Of a stretch of DNA of 64,000 bases, positions 20,928-33,500 are shown piece by piece. Source of the stretch: Blasia pusilla (Eukaryota > Marchantiophyta > Marchantiopsida > Blasiales); the NCBI GenBank assembly GCA_050084515.1, contig CM114273.1, forward strand, positions 434,001-498,000, written 5' to 3'. Every line of letters starts with the position of its first letter. Positions within the stretch are counted from its first letter, which is position 1. Made by a program: the position numbers and the translations under genes. Under the pieces are notes generated by a model. The model saw only the letters and a program-made list of their open reading frames with translations. It searched no databases and had not been told where the DNA came from.

Positions 20928-21660
20928 CTATATAAGAATATCACGCTTCTCTATTCCTTTTGTCCCATCATCATGAAGTATTGCAGCAATCTCAAAAGTA
21001 AGAGGCAAAGTGTACCTTTTTGTTTGGAGACCTCGCTTGCTTGCCTTCATCAAAATGGTCAAATTTGGACATGTCGCATCATGCGAAATTTGTCGGAATC
21101 TTTGAACATATGGATTGTGGTCATGTAACATTTGATGTAGACCTCTAAGGATCTCTGGACGTAGTTCATCATCCATTACCCTACTCCGATATTGGATCTC
21201 ATGCTCAGTATCATGAATATAAATTTGCGCAAATTGAGGGCACTGACCATGTTCAGGATGAATAGAGCCAATCGAATGGTAAATGCCACCTTGAATTCTG
21301 AAATTTCCAATCCCGCCAAATTGTTGGGCAACATGCACTCCCGTTGATGCCAATTGAAAAGCTGAATTATATGGTCGAGAATGACTCTGAAAGTACATAC
21401 TTTCAAGACCAACTTCAGAGATCAATACATGCAAGAAAGAAGGGCATGGCTTAAGCAAGGGTAGTTGAATTTGCCCATGCTCACAACATGTGCGGAAAGG
21501 CGAGTTTTTGAACCGTGTGTTCTTGACCCTTTCACATTTCCAATGCATAGCGCCGCAAGACGGACATACATCTGCCATAAACCCAAATGTATGACGACGG
21601 TTGACGGAATGCACCTTCTCTCCAAGACCAAGATTGTACATTTCCTTTTATTGGAAGTTC
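20928..21660 (-). pseudogene. Helitron N-terminal conserved region
   Basis: An open frame of 237 codons (20928-21641) contains CPSCGAMHWKCERV; CCEHGQIQLPLLKPCPSFL; SRPYNSAFQLASTGV; IQGGIYHSIGSIHPEHGQ; PQFAQIYIHD; and LRGLHQMLHDHNPYVQRFRQ. This is the characteristic segment preceding the Rep domain in plant Helitron proteins. It is the longest intact piece of this element. Downstream (20.6-20.93 kb) the frame is lost. Confidence 0.88.
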
Positions 21661-22449
21661 TGATTTCTTGCAATATTCCTAGATGTAGTCCGCTTTGGCA
21701 TCCTTGAAGTATAGGTTGTAGTGGTAGGTGGCACTACCTCTTCGCCATAGAATGAGATATATCATGTGCAATTTCAACCCTAAAGAAAAAGACATAGATC
21801 AAGTTAGGACAATAATTAGAAAGAATGGGAAAAGAAAAGGTAGTAATGGGTAATGGAGAAATGAGCATACCTGATTTCTTGTGGAATTGGATTAATAGAT
21901 GTTGCAATATTCGTACTTGTGATAAAAGGAACAATAGGATCATGAAGGTTTTGTAAAGCACATCGCTTTCTTTTATACTTTCGTTGGTAATCTCTTTCCT
22001 TTTGTTTATTCGTGGCTAAATTTGCCACGAACGTTTCCGTGGTTGTGCAACACCACGAAGAGCCTTACGAACATCACCTATATCAAAAGGGTTTGAAGGA
22101 ATTGGAAGTATGCAAGAATATACATAAACAAATAAACAAAACACAAAATCTATCTAAAAATAAAAGAAATATGAAGAAAAAAATTAATAAGTAAAAAGAA
22201 GAAATGAATGGGAAGAAGCATACGTGAGAGATGGAATAATTGGTGAGACATATTGCAATCAAAGTGCACGCCTTCTCCTGCGTGCCTCACCTCGAAGAAC
22301 CTTTCGAATATCTCGTATGTCTTCAAGGAGTGAAAGAATTGGTAGTCTGAAAAGAAAAATATGTAAAAAGGACGCATAACGAAGGTAGATAATCGAGGCC
22401 TTCCGAAGTAAGCAAGTAGAAAAGAACAATTTTTTAGCCAAAGTAAAAC

Positions 22450-22611
22450 ATACGTGAGAGAGGGAACAATTGCTGCACTTGGTTGTAATTCAAGTGCACG
22501 CCGTCTTCTTTGAGCAATAGCACGTTTCTCATTCCTTGGAAGAGTTCTAATCATTGCATTCGATACTGTATTTGTAATGTCGCGTAATGGTTGTCTCGTT
22601 GCATCCTCCAT
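22450..22611 (-). pseudogene. Possible Helitron N-terminus
   Basis: A frame starting at 22611 reads MEDATRQPLRDITN and continues through an Arg-rich NEKRAIAQRRRRALEL. Basic starts of this kind are common in Helitron proteins. A similar Arg-rich piece (ARRRRRAL) occurs near 22260, so this part may be duplicated. Between 21.7 and 22.4 kb nothing else is recognisable. Confidence 0.4.
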
Positions 22612-23072
22612 AATGCGCTTAAATGGTTGAACAATCCTGCATAATGCACAATGTCAATTAACTTTGAAGAATTAAATAAAAGGAAGGGTTGTAATTGAAA
22701 TGAACTTTTTTATGCAAATCATTGTAAGGAAAAAAAATAAATTTAAAATAAACCCATGGACGGAGTATGTAAATCGGATGGAGGGTTGTAGGTAGGTTGG
22801 AGTGAGGGAGGCAGTGGACGAAAGCCACAGTGGAGCGGCTAGGACGATGGAGGCACTAAAGCCAAAACCTAGGGAGCGGCTAGGACGAAGGAGGCCCTTG
22901 GAGGCCTTGACCATTTTGAAGGAGCCCTAATGTAGAGCAACCGCTATGGCAGAGAGGCTGAAGGAACCCTAAGTTTGACGCAACCTAAGAAGGTTGAATG
23001 AGGGAGAGAATGGTTGGATGGCAGCTCTGCAGGCCGCAACATGGAGCTCGACAGGTAGTGAGAGCACATGAT

Positions 23073-23076
<4 letters not shown>
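22612..23076. other. Unassigned sequence right of the Helitron
   Basis: No ORF with recognisable content. A short direct repeat occurs at about 22830-22895 (GAGCGGCTAGGACGA.GGAGGC twice). The left end probably still belongs to the Helitron 5' part. Confidence 0.35.

Positions 23077-23165
<89 letters not shown>
23077..23165. repeat. (GA)n microsatellite
   Basis: A GA dinucleotide run of about 44 units. A second, longer run begins at about 23965, some 0.9 kb to the right. ORFs made of alternating Arg-Glu or Leu-Ser across such runs are artefacts. Confidence 0.97.
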
Positions 23166-23166
<1 letters not shown>

Positions 23167-23279
23167 CTGCGTAGAGAATCATGCGGGCTGTTGAGAGGTT
23201 GCGGTGGGGTGAAGAGCTAGGGCGCCTTAGTCCAACATTGGCGGGTGGGCTAGAGCGGCTTCATAGCCGTGCTCTCTGT

Positions 23280-23710
23280 TTTCAGATTTCTTTGAGAGAA
23301 AATGGGTTTGGGTGGGGGAGATTCTGTTGATCGTGTAGCAACCGCGCACCCTGGTCCAAAGATTTCAAAGAGAGAGGCAAGTGCAGGTGGGGGAAGTGCT
23401 CCGCGATTTCTTTTAAAGAGAGAAGTGCGGGTTGGGGAAGAGCTGATTCATGCTGTAGCCGCGCAACCTAGTTCACGATTTGGAATGAGAGAAGTGTGAG
23501 TGGGGAAGAGCAAACTCACGTTGTAGTAGCCGCGCAGTCTGCTTACCAATTTTCAGTGAGAGAAGTGTGGGTGGGTTGGAGCAGCTAGAGGTGTGGTAGG
23601 CATCCATCTTGCTTGAAGGATTCGTAGAAAGAGAAGTGCGGATTCAGATCAATGAGCACCTTGCCGTTGTAGCCGCACTTTGAGCAGCTTGATGTTGTAG
23701 CCACACTTCA
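23280..23710 (+). repeat. Degenerate tandem repeat of about 85-90 bp
   Basis: Four to five diverged units share the frame 'GAGAGAAGTG(C/T)GG(G/T)TGGGGAAGAGC' and 'GTAGCCGCGCA'. They are recognisable near 23290, 23385, 23430, 23490, 23560 and 23640. No coding content. Confidence 0.6.
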
Positions 23711-23960
23711 GGGATTGGGAGATCCACTTGAGGGATTTGGAGAGAGGGCCGTGTGGATGGGAGGGAGATCCTTCCATGATTGCGCTTCCATTGAGTGAAG
23801 CCGATAGCCGCATTGAGATAGGTAGAGAGAAGAGATGGTGAGAGAGAGAGATTCATGCTGGAAAAATCCAAGAAGACTTGTTTGTAACGGGGCAGACCAT
23901 TATGCATGGTATTGGGTGTGGTTCCTTTTGGATTGAAGATTGAAGTATCGAAATCATGTT

Positions 23961-24078
<118 letters not shown>

Positions 24079-24268
24079 CAAGCGCAACAGATTTTGAAAG
24101 CCTACTTGAGGATTCGACAGGGTCTGTTCCGCATTCTTCTTCTTGATTCCACCAAGTCTGGTCCTTCATTTTCTGATTATTCCGAACAAAAATGGAAGGA
24201 GTTAAGCTCATAATTTGTTCTAGATTTTGTTAGTAGGAGGGTATGAAGTAGATTATCTCATGGGGAGC

Positions 24269-24308
24269 GTGTTTATACACACGTTGAATTCTTCGTGTGT
24301 ATAAACAC
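24269..24308. repeat. Perfect 15-bp inverted repeat (hairpin)
   Basis: GTGTTTATACACACG at 24269-24283 is followed after a 10-base loop by its exact reverse complement at 24294-24308. The right arm runs into more GTGTGTA-type sequence. It could be a foldback element end, a terminator-like hairpin, or simple-sequence chance. Confidence 0.8.
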
Positions 24309-26137
24309 ATTTTTGTGTGTACCCAAAATAATGTGTACACATGGAAGTGAAATCCGCAGGTAGAATGTGTCATACAATATTTTCCCCATAGTAGAGAATC
24401 AAAATTGTTGGACTACACAATCGAGAGTATCTTCAATGCAAATGAAAAATAACAATGTGTAAGATTCCTTACATTTTTTAAGATAGAATAGTACGACTAG
24501 TCCACTCCAATATACAGCATATTAGAGTAGACATCTATGCTGGTAGAACTCTTCATGCAAGAGTACAAGTTGATGAGCATTCATCAACTTCGTTGTCGTT
24601 CTAATCGACCAAGTAGTCATCTAAGCCGGAATCATTTGACCTCGCAGAGGAGCTCATGCAGAAAGGATCAACCTTACAAATGTCGGGCCCGAAAGTGTCT
24701 ACATTTGGATATGGGGACGGGTGAGTGAAAGTGGTCTCTGTAGATATCTCACATGCCTCTTATTTTATTGGGTAGGATTTCATTCCCTTGTAGTAATGTG
24801 TGTACCCGAAGGAACCTCTATGCAATAATTCCAAGTCTTGTGCATTGAGAAGCACACGAGTTGGGTAGTATTCATCGTCATCTTCAAAGGACGATGTTGC
24901 ATCAGCTAGATTGGAGACGAACTCCTTTGAGTAAGCACACTCTCCATCAATAGTTCTACTAAAGTGATGAGTCTCCTTCATAGGTGATCTCCATGGAACT
25001 GGAGGGACTTCAAGTATTGGAGAGTGATGATTTGCACATGAAGAGTCCTTCTGCACGTTGAAGAGTTTTTCTTGGCCAAGCCGCCGAGAGTGTCCTTCTG
25101 TGTGCCTCTCCTGGGTCCGCTTGAACATTGGTCATACTTGCACCTTGGAGATGCTCTTTCCTTTGGTAACAGTAGATTTTCAAGCAGTGAAGCAGGTAGT
25201 CATGATTGGGAATAAGTGCACTTACAAGAAGTAGGTTGGAGATGATAGTCGTCCTACATTTTATAACAGTTTAAGGTAAGAAACAAGTGAAAAGGAATAA
25301 AGTTTATAAATTGAAGGTGGATGTAAAAGATTGGAAACTTACTTGTGGATCCTTGTCTTTGCTAGAATGTTGGTATTGGAAGAAATTGAACTGTTGTATG
25401 GTCTTACATATAAATGTAACTGTAGCCTATCCACTGTTATGGTAGATGTTCTCTCCAACATCAAAATCTGGGAATCCAACAGACTTAGTGAAAAAAACTT
25501 TGGATATATAAGAGGTAGAACATAAAGTGAAGCTCGAAAGAATGTGTGGCCTTTTATAGTAGGAACTAGAGAGGCGACCAATATGTTTGAATACAACCTG
25601 AGAAAACGTGGAAATATTTTTGAGATAGATTTGGGCAAGATTTATTAATAATTACAAAGCATATAATTTTCATCTGGAACAACCCTATGTGAAGTGAATA
25701 TTAAAACCGCGTTTTGCAATGGAAATATGGCATTTAGGTAAAAGACAGCGCCTTAAATAACAAAATACAAAGTGAACACATAAATGTAAATGTGTGCCAT
25801 CGAATGTTCCTGCATTTGGAGAGTGAAAGTGGGTGCGATCTGTTGAAAAAAAAAATTCACAGGGATTTAAACTTGTGGAAGTAAACGCAAATATATGCAA
25901 GAAATTGTCTCCAAGAATGACGTGCGGACATATGTGAAGCCTTTTGCCACGTGTCAATATTTGGAACGTGGACATAAGAAGGACCTAATGCGCTTAATAG
26001 TATGGTTGTCAAATATGTTCTCTCGATGACCACACTTATGTGGTTGAAGCTTATTGTCCAATATGTCCTACCCACTTGGTTTGTTTTTCCATGAATTTGA
26101 AAATATAAATTGGTTTTGTGTCCTCTCATGTTGTATA
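24309..26137. other. Unassigned AT-rich intergenic sequence
   Basis: The longest ORF is a 122-codon minus-strand frame at 24760-25128 (acidic patch DDDEYYP, then GSFGYTHYYKGMK). It resembles nothing I know and may be chance. No RNA gene or transposase motif was seen. Confidence 0.4.
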
Positions 26138-26316
26138 CTAGTCAGTGCCTGGTGAATGAAAATTAGCTCGAGAAGACAAAGGCTTGGGTTTCAAAAGAAG
26201 TTAGTGGGAAGAACCACACTTGTAAATCAATTAGAGGTTGAAAAAGACAGGAGTCACGAGGACGGAAGGCAACCAATATAAGGGCATATAAGGGTATTCT
26301 CCCATATTAATATAGA
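26138..26316 (-). mobile_element. Short non-autonomous Helitron-like element (179 bp)
   Basis: Read on the minus strand it starts TCTATATTAATATGGGAG (after A) and ends GGCACTGACTAG (before T). TC...CTAG ends inserted between A and T are the Helitron signature. The GC hairpin near the 3' end is degraded (CACCAGGCACTG) compared with copies at 44 and 51 kb. No coding capacity. Confidence 0.5.
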
Positions 26317-29300
26317 TTTTTCATCTTTTGGTATTGTACTAGTAATATCAATACCCGAGCATTGTACCACTAAAAGTCTAGAACATATTAAAAAGCAAAT
26401 GGAAGGATGCACATATCACTCCAATCAAGACGGAAAGAGAGCTCTTTATTCTTGCAAGCAAACCTTTAGAATTATATATCCCTACACACCTCAACATGAG
26501 GTGTGTTGGGATAGGTGTTAAGGTGTGAAGTAAGATGGTGGTTTAAAACCAACCAAGAATTATAATCATCTTAGAAATTTAAGTGGAAACTTTGCTCTAC
26601 AAAGCAATCCATCCCCATTCTTGCACGAAGGTTTGAAAGGGATTTTTTCATGGCCTCGAACTTGTTCATCAAGTGTGTCATATAAGTCTCTTAATTTACA
26701 TATCAAAGCTTAAGCATCTATTAGGTTTAATTATTTCCTTCTTATCCCACGGATTGTAGATGAAATATTTACCCAAAGAGATTTTTTAATTATTTTTTTT
26801 CATTAGACTAGTTGTTGTAGCACCTCTCATTTTAAATTCCATATTTGTGATATACTTGGAAACATATGTGTGATATGTGTTTCCACACATATGACAAATG
26901 GAATGATCTTTTTAAACATCACCGATTTAATTGGTTTTTTTTCCTCAAAAATTGTTATAATTCTTCTCCAAAAAAATTTCTTAGATCTTCAAAATATATG
27001 ATTGAAAATTATTCAATCCTATTTTCGTTGTTGGAATTTTTTGTCAAAATTTTTCCCAAAATATTTTCTCATCTTTAGAATCTGTTAATGTAAGGGAGGA
27101 GAAGAGAGGCAAGAGAAGAAAAAAAATGATTGGGACAAGTTGATTTGAAGTGAAGCTCAAGTTGTGGTCTAGTTCCAAATGTTGATCAACATCTAGAGCG
27201 TGAATGTGATACTTTGAAGGAAGCTTGACATAAATTGGAGAAGCCAATTCAAACATCTACAAAGACTAGAAAACATCTATTGACATATCAATTAAATGAA
27301 GTGAGGAAAGAATTGCAAAACATCAAGGATTATGATTTGAATGTCAATTTTTTTTAAAGCAATTGAGTGTTATGGAAGTGATAAAAAAAGAGGATGATAT
27401 GATTTCGTTCACTTCTCAAACATTTCTAAATGAATTTACAAGTCTTGTGAGACCTCCATCTTTATGAGAGAGAAATATCATATCCTTCAAGAGTTATTCC
27501 TCTTGCTAATCAATGAGGAGATATGCCCATTTGGTAGGGGTGGTTGGTCTAGTATGCAAGAGAATGCTTTATGCCCAAGTATTGGCTCAAATACAAACGA
27601 GGGCCATGGTAGAGGATGGTCGTGATGGATATAAAGGATATAGAAGAAGCGGTGATCAACAGAATTTCACATAACTTACGTCCCTAAGGTTCTATGAAAA
27701 GTGCCATGACCCTCGCCCGGAGTTCCTATGTCACTTCCAAGATAGAAGTCTTTGGGCGTTCTCGAATGAAAACTAGAGGCCTATGTAACAAATCTCAAGA
27801 ACATGGTAACCTAACCCAAGTAGGGATGATTTTGGAATAGTAAGGGTCAAGGTAAGTAATAGAGGGTCCATGTAACTTATGATTTCTATGTAAGAAATGG
27901 TTATGATGCATAGTTTTTCTTAAAGAAGAAGACACACATAAGACTTGGAATCTTTCAACAATGAAATACGCAAACAACACCAAATGAAGTATCAAGAAGA
28001 ATTATATTCACGTACTACGTATATATTGGATTTGGGCTCATCATATATATACAATGATAAAAATAGATTATATATATGATTGATACATCAACTCTAATGC
28101 GTAAACTCAAATGACTTCTTAAGCTAAATGATTTAGTAGTATAGAGCATATGAACTATCTTACAATACTACTAATGGGAGATAATATAGAACATCATATC
28201 ACTCACACGAGTAAGGAACCGATAATTTAAAAGAATATTCTTGCTATTGGAATGTTCTCTATATTACTACTTTTACAAAAGTTTGGATTTTTTAAAGGAA
28301 AAATTATATAATATGGTTATCAAATGAAATTGAACATATATTGTTATTTTATTGATATCATAGTCTACTAATTAGTTTAATAAGTAGACTATGATAACCA
28401 AAGGAATTAGATTTGGCTCATTGTTCAAATTAGATATTTCTCCGCTAGAGATTCAAACAATCACGTATGATCAAACTTACAACAAATCCACAAAACTCAT
28501 CATAAGTCATAAGATAGTTGATCACGTGAATCTTTGAGAACTACAAAGTTTTGTATCATCTGATCTGACGATTGGATTCCTAAATTGCTCAATTATATTA
28601 TGTTAGACACTATTAAACGTATATTTGACTTCTTAATTTGAAAAACAAAATAGATTTAGGTTTTCAAATCAAACTAGAAGAGCATCCCAAAAATAGATTA
28701 TTTCACCCGAGGCCTCCCCTCCCGCAACGAATTTGGGGCTCCTCCAACCCGCACCCAGTCTAAGAGCTTGTCCGCCATTTTGTAGCCAGCACCCGCTTAC
28801 AAGCCGCCCTATAAGGCCCGGCGTGAGCTATGTACGATCCGATTTATGCATGCCTCCCTTAACTTGAGCCTGCACTCGTTCCCGGGTCTCAAGCCTTCAT
28901 TGACCATTGGGATATCAAAAAAACCTAGGAGTGGGACCGGTTGGGCGCGTATGTGGACATGTCCGTTTTCGTGCAATCTTTCTTATATGGTTACTCATGT
29001 AAATATATTATTTGAGTTGGCACAAGTTATTTTTTTATCTATCACTCCAATGGAAATTAATTGTATGAAGTTACATAAGTTAAATTAAGCAGAGAAATGA
29101 ATATATTTTATTTATTTATATGCTATAATAATTATATATATTTAATAAAACACATTATCTTTTCCACATAATAGATAGGATTTTCAATGATTTGAAGTTT
29201 CTTAATTTTATGAAGTTATCTATGGATAAGAAAGTTCACTACAAAATTTGGTTTTGTTTATCAAATTTCTTATCGTTAGAATTCCATGAAATGATTGTGC

Positions 29301-29586
29301 TTCATTTAAATATTTCCTTTTTAGTTCATTCGATGTGAAATATTAATTCATTTTCTTGCCTTAAATATGATATTTTCTTGTATAATTCCGTCCTTTTTCA
29401 ATCAATAGTGAGGATTTTTATTTTTTAAGTTTGATTTTATTATGCAATCTAAGAGATAAAAATTGCAACCAATCATATTTTCAAAATTAGAGAAGTAAAT
29501 ATTGAAAATACTTTTGTGACAAAGTAAATAAGAAAAAACCTCTAATTTACCCTCCGCTATTAGAAAATATATCCCTTTCTCTAAAA
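26317..29586. other. AT-rich gene desert
   Basis: No ORF longer than about 80 codons and no recognisable domain. A frame-broken stretch at 27.1-27.8 kb has mildly coding-like composition, but I could not assign it to a family. Confidence 0.4.
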
Positions 29587-29785
29587 TCTATATTAGAGTG
29601 GAAGAGTGTCTTCTTGATTTACACATACCTCTCTGTTTGACACGTGGCAATTGGGCAACAAGAAAATGTTTCTCCTTATGTGGGTTAAAAAAGATGTTTG
29701 AATTTGTGTGCAAAATCATTAATCCCTTTTTTTTCAAGGTTGTACACTTCTTTATTTTCTGTGCAGCGCACGGGCACCTTACTTG
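29587..29785 (+). mobile_element. Short Helitron-like element (199 bp)
   Basis: Starts TCTATATTAGAGTGGAAGAG after A. It ends with a GTGC-AGC-GCAC hairpin (29761-29771), CGGGCACCTTA and CTTG before T. The final CTTG departs from the usual CTRR, so the end is mutated or misplaced. An ORF spans it but is not meaningful. Confidence 0.45.
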
Positions 29786-31084
29786 TAATATATTAAGATT
29801 GGTAAGTTCTAATGAATGTATTCCAACCGTTGATACCACAAATCATGAAGTTGTCTATCACTTAATATATGGATTTATGATCTTCCTGCATAGTCTAATG
29901 TTGGGGATAGTTGTTCTGACCTATAACAATACCTATTACAATATCATGAATAAAGTGTGAATCATAGACTATCACAATTCTCTCACCTTCCTTTACTTAC
30001 GTTGGTTTTTTGATCCAATTGATGCATGAATTTTTGGAATCTTTATTGGGATTGAGGAGCTTATTTCGATATTCATTAATTAATGACCATGATAGAGAAT
30101 AAGTTATCTTTATAAGCATGAGCTCGGGAAACACCAACTAGTAGATGGATTTATAGTGTCTTTTGGGACATATATCTTTCATACCACCAGATCTCTACTA
30201 TTATTCCAAAACCCATATGCCACTATATGACAAATTAATCAACAATAAAAAAAAAAAATTTCTTATTCTCTCATACATCCTTAGATCATTCCAATGAGCA
30301 CTTGATTTGAAAAGAAAAAGTAGGTAAATATGAACTTGTTGTATCATCCTAAGATAGTTTGAGTGACATTTAGAAAGCAAAAAGCAAATATAGAGGAAAT
30401 TACTAACAACACTCGATTATTACTTGTAAATTAAGTGGACATTAATAATAACAAGACTCATGTAAACCAAGAAGTGGACTTTATAAATCATTTTGAATAG
30501 GTCAGATTTGACAATGTGTTTTTTGGTAAATTTCATTTAGGGTAATCATAAGTGTAATATATTTTTTTTAAGTTTTTTTTCCTAGATATTTATTCATTTA
30601 TTCATCGATCCCTTATTCCTTATTCCTTAATATGGAAGTTTCACTATCTCATTTGTTTTTCTCGGTAACTCAAATTTTCAATCAATATCTACTAATAAAA
30701 TCTTTTTTATATTTTGATTTTATAAATGATAATAATAAAATAATATTATAGCCTATTAATATGAAGTTTGACTCACAATCATGTTTCCAGTTTGGAAAAC
30801 TATTGTGCCGCTTACGGTAGTGGCAATGGCGTAACAATTGTCTGGATTTGAAAATCAAAAACTACTCACAAAGCATTTGGAAGGTGTGGAAGTCCAACTC
30901 AAATAACTCCTCTTACATAATCCTTAATGGTAGGGTCTAGTGTAGTGAACATGAGATATCCTCTATAACATGATGTTGTTGTAGAATATCCGTCATGAAG
31001 GTTCTAAAGTAGAGAAATTGGGCTCATGTTGCCACCATTGGGCATGCATCCCTCTCCTACCAAGTTTGATAAACCATTATGAGT
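29786..31084. other. AT-rich intergenic sequence
   Basis: Nothing recognised; ORFs are short and without motifs. Confidence 0.4.
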
Positions 31085-31225
31085 TACAAAAAATTCTAGT
31101 GGTTGTGTAATTGCACAAATTTTGGTGCAGGAGTGGAGACCTGTAGTGTACGAAAGATATAAGCTTTGCGACATTCAACGTAGATGGCCTACTCATAAGA
31201 AAGAGTTGTATGTATGGGACTATTT
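31085..31225 (+). pseudogene. Ty3/gypsy RNase H fragment
   Basis: One frame reads SSGCVIAQILVQEWRPVVYE, then RYKLCDIQRRWPTHKKELY. This resembles the RNase H segment of gypsy elements (DASG..I..VL.Q...PV.YESRKL...E..Y..HEKEL). The catalytic aspartate position is Asn or lost. Flanking RT and integrase sequence is not readable, so only a fragment survives. Confidence 0.5.
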
Positions 31226-33500
31226 GTGATGCAACACCCAGTCGAGAACATGCTTTGGTTCTCATACTTTGTTTGGTAGGTTAAACTTCACTTCAACTCA
31301 TATTTGATGTGTGGCTTCGAGACATAAGTGGATTATGTAATGGTTGATCTATTGATGGAGGGATAAGTGGATCATTCAATTGATCCACAAATTTCTTACC
31401 CTCATTGAATATAATATGGATAAATGACGATTGAGATTCAATATGGATGCACTCTTCTTCACTCAAACCAAAAAACGTGTCCATACCAATGGATTCTTGG
31501 ACGTGAGTACCATCATCCTATGTCCATGGTATTCTTAATTCCTTTGGTAATGGACCTCTAAACCTATATATTTGAGCATAATATTTATGTTCATTTGGTT
31601 TAACGTCAATTTATCCTTATTTCATATTTTCACTCTAAAATTTTTACTAACCTGTCTAATTTGTTTCTTAACATTTGTGGCTCATACGATATGGCCACAC
31701 TAGATCTTTCATTCATGTAAACTGCAAGCCAATTACCATTGATATTGGCTCATATTGCTTCAATTACCATACTGGAATTAGCACTCTTCATACAAATCAA
31801 TAAATTTTGTTCTTATTACGAGCCCTACTACTAGTCGATTACAAGTGTAGATGTTGTAGAATGCAAGTTATTCTACAAATAACTTCTCAACTATTGGATG
31901 TGAATAGAGATGTGAGCCGTAATAAAAAAAATTGGACTCACTCCCTGTTAATATTAGTTAGATTTTTTCGTATTAAAATTTTCACTCCATGGCTCTATTC
32001 TCATTTTTTCACTCATGGTCATCTTCTTCTGTTCTCCATGTACTACTCCCTCGTGTTAATGCTCTCCAGGCCGTGTTAGCGTCTGCTCTCTCATCGCCAT
32101 CTTCTTCTATTCTTCCTTCTCCACGTCGTGTTACTATCCTCCATGTCGCTCTCTAACACGTCTATGCCGTGTTAGAATTTATTCCATTTTATTCTATTCT
32201 CCCCTTGTGTTGGTGCTTGTCCGAGCCGTGTTTGTAATTTTCTAACATGTCGTGTTAGTATATCTTAGATTCTAGTTTTAAAGAAAACCAAAACCAGGGC
32301 TGCATACTGGTTCTCTTTACTCCATCAAATTTTTAGCTTTCTTAGAAAGAGAAGACTTGAAGTGAAGACAATGCAATTGATAGTGGTAAAAATCATCACA
32401 TAAGAAATCCTCAAACAATGCATATGAGGCAACATGAATGAACATAATCGTGTCAAGAACCCTACGGAAAAAAATATTTCTTGGTCTTGGTTGAGATCAT
32501 AGATCTTTGTGAGTTGGGCACTACAGTGTTTTTTAGTACATTTGTAATCCTCTTCATGCAGTTGGATGTTCCTTGTAACTTCATAAATCGAAAATAATTT
32601 AATATAACAAAATCCTCATTGAATTATGAAAATGATTCCATAAAGAAATAAAGGACACTTCAATATAAACCATTTTCATATGTCAAAAAATATTAAAAGA
32701 AGGGTTCAAAGATCTCCTCATTGTTCACTGTGGTCATTTTGAGGCATAACCATCCCTAATGAAAAATATATGACTATTCCAAATTGACACTCCTTAATTA
32801 CTTCATGAAATTAACTTTTAAAAAGTTATCTAAATATTTAGACCATTAAAAAATGAAAATTCTATATCTCATTGCTAGTTGCAGACCTTACACATAATTA
32901 ATGTTTTTCCTCATTATCTAGACTATCCACGTGTCCTCCATACGTATTTATTAATTTTTGTCTCCTCCCACCCAAGGAACGTGGAGATGTGGAATTACGA
33001 GTAAAAAAGGCTGGCCATTTTTTGATATTTTGGAATGCAACAAAATTTTCCCATGAAGTTGGTCTTGGCCGTGGGACGATGCCATATGGGAGCTGTATGG
33101 TCATGAGAAGTTGACGGAAGACTTATGGGAGGTTACAATTGACTCAAAATTGGGAGGCTAGGGTCGGGACTCAAAGCTTCTCATCGTGCAGACTCTTGCA
33201 TAAGCTTGCTCTCTTGAAGCTTGTGTTTGTTGAGCCTTGGTGACTTGGAGCCACTCTTGTTGCGCCACTGGAACTCTCTCGTAATTGATTTATGGTTGGA
33301 ACTCTCTCGCTTGGTCTCTCCTACTCTAGTCCTGCAGACTTCTCCTAGCTCTCCTCACTCGTTTAGTTGCGCTGCCGATTGGCACCTTGCTGGGCCTCTC
33401 TCTCTCGCTCTTGCTACGGGAGAGCGCTTGTTTGCTCTCACGTGCTCTTGGTATGCCTCTGCAGCTAGTCATTGTCACATCCTTGTGTGCTACCCGGGGC
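31226..33500. other. Unassigned intergenic sequence
   Basis: A minus-strand 63-codon ORF (31293-31484) and a plus-strand 90-codon ORF (31807-32079) show no domain. Around 32.0-32.3 kb a GTGTTA/CCGTGTT motif recurs several times in CT-rich sequence. The 98-codon ORF at 33221-33517 is Leu/Ser-rich and not recognised. Confidence 0.35.

Larger units (their letters stand above)
16870..22611 (-). mobile_element. Decayed autonomous Helitron (Rep-helicase)
   Basis: Read right to left, the minus strand carries the ordered parts of a plant RepHel protein: an N-terminal Arg-rich start, a CxxCG zinc-type region, a Rep (HUH) nuclease, a linker, and a Pif1-like helicase with Walker A, Walker B and C-terminal motifs. 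Frames change repeatedly and stops interrupt, so the copy is inactive. It supplies a possible past source for the short Helitron-like elements elsewhere in the window. Its termini were not found. Confidence 0.87.

Noticed and set aside
24760-25128. 122-codon minus-strand ORF with an acidic DDDEYYP patch
   Set aside because: No family recognised and no supporting neighbours; kept only as a note in the intergenic entry.
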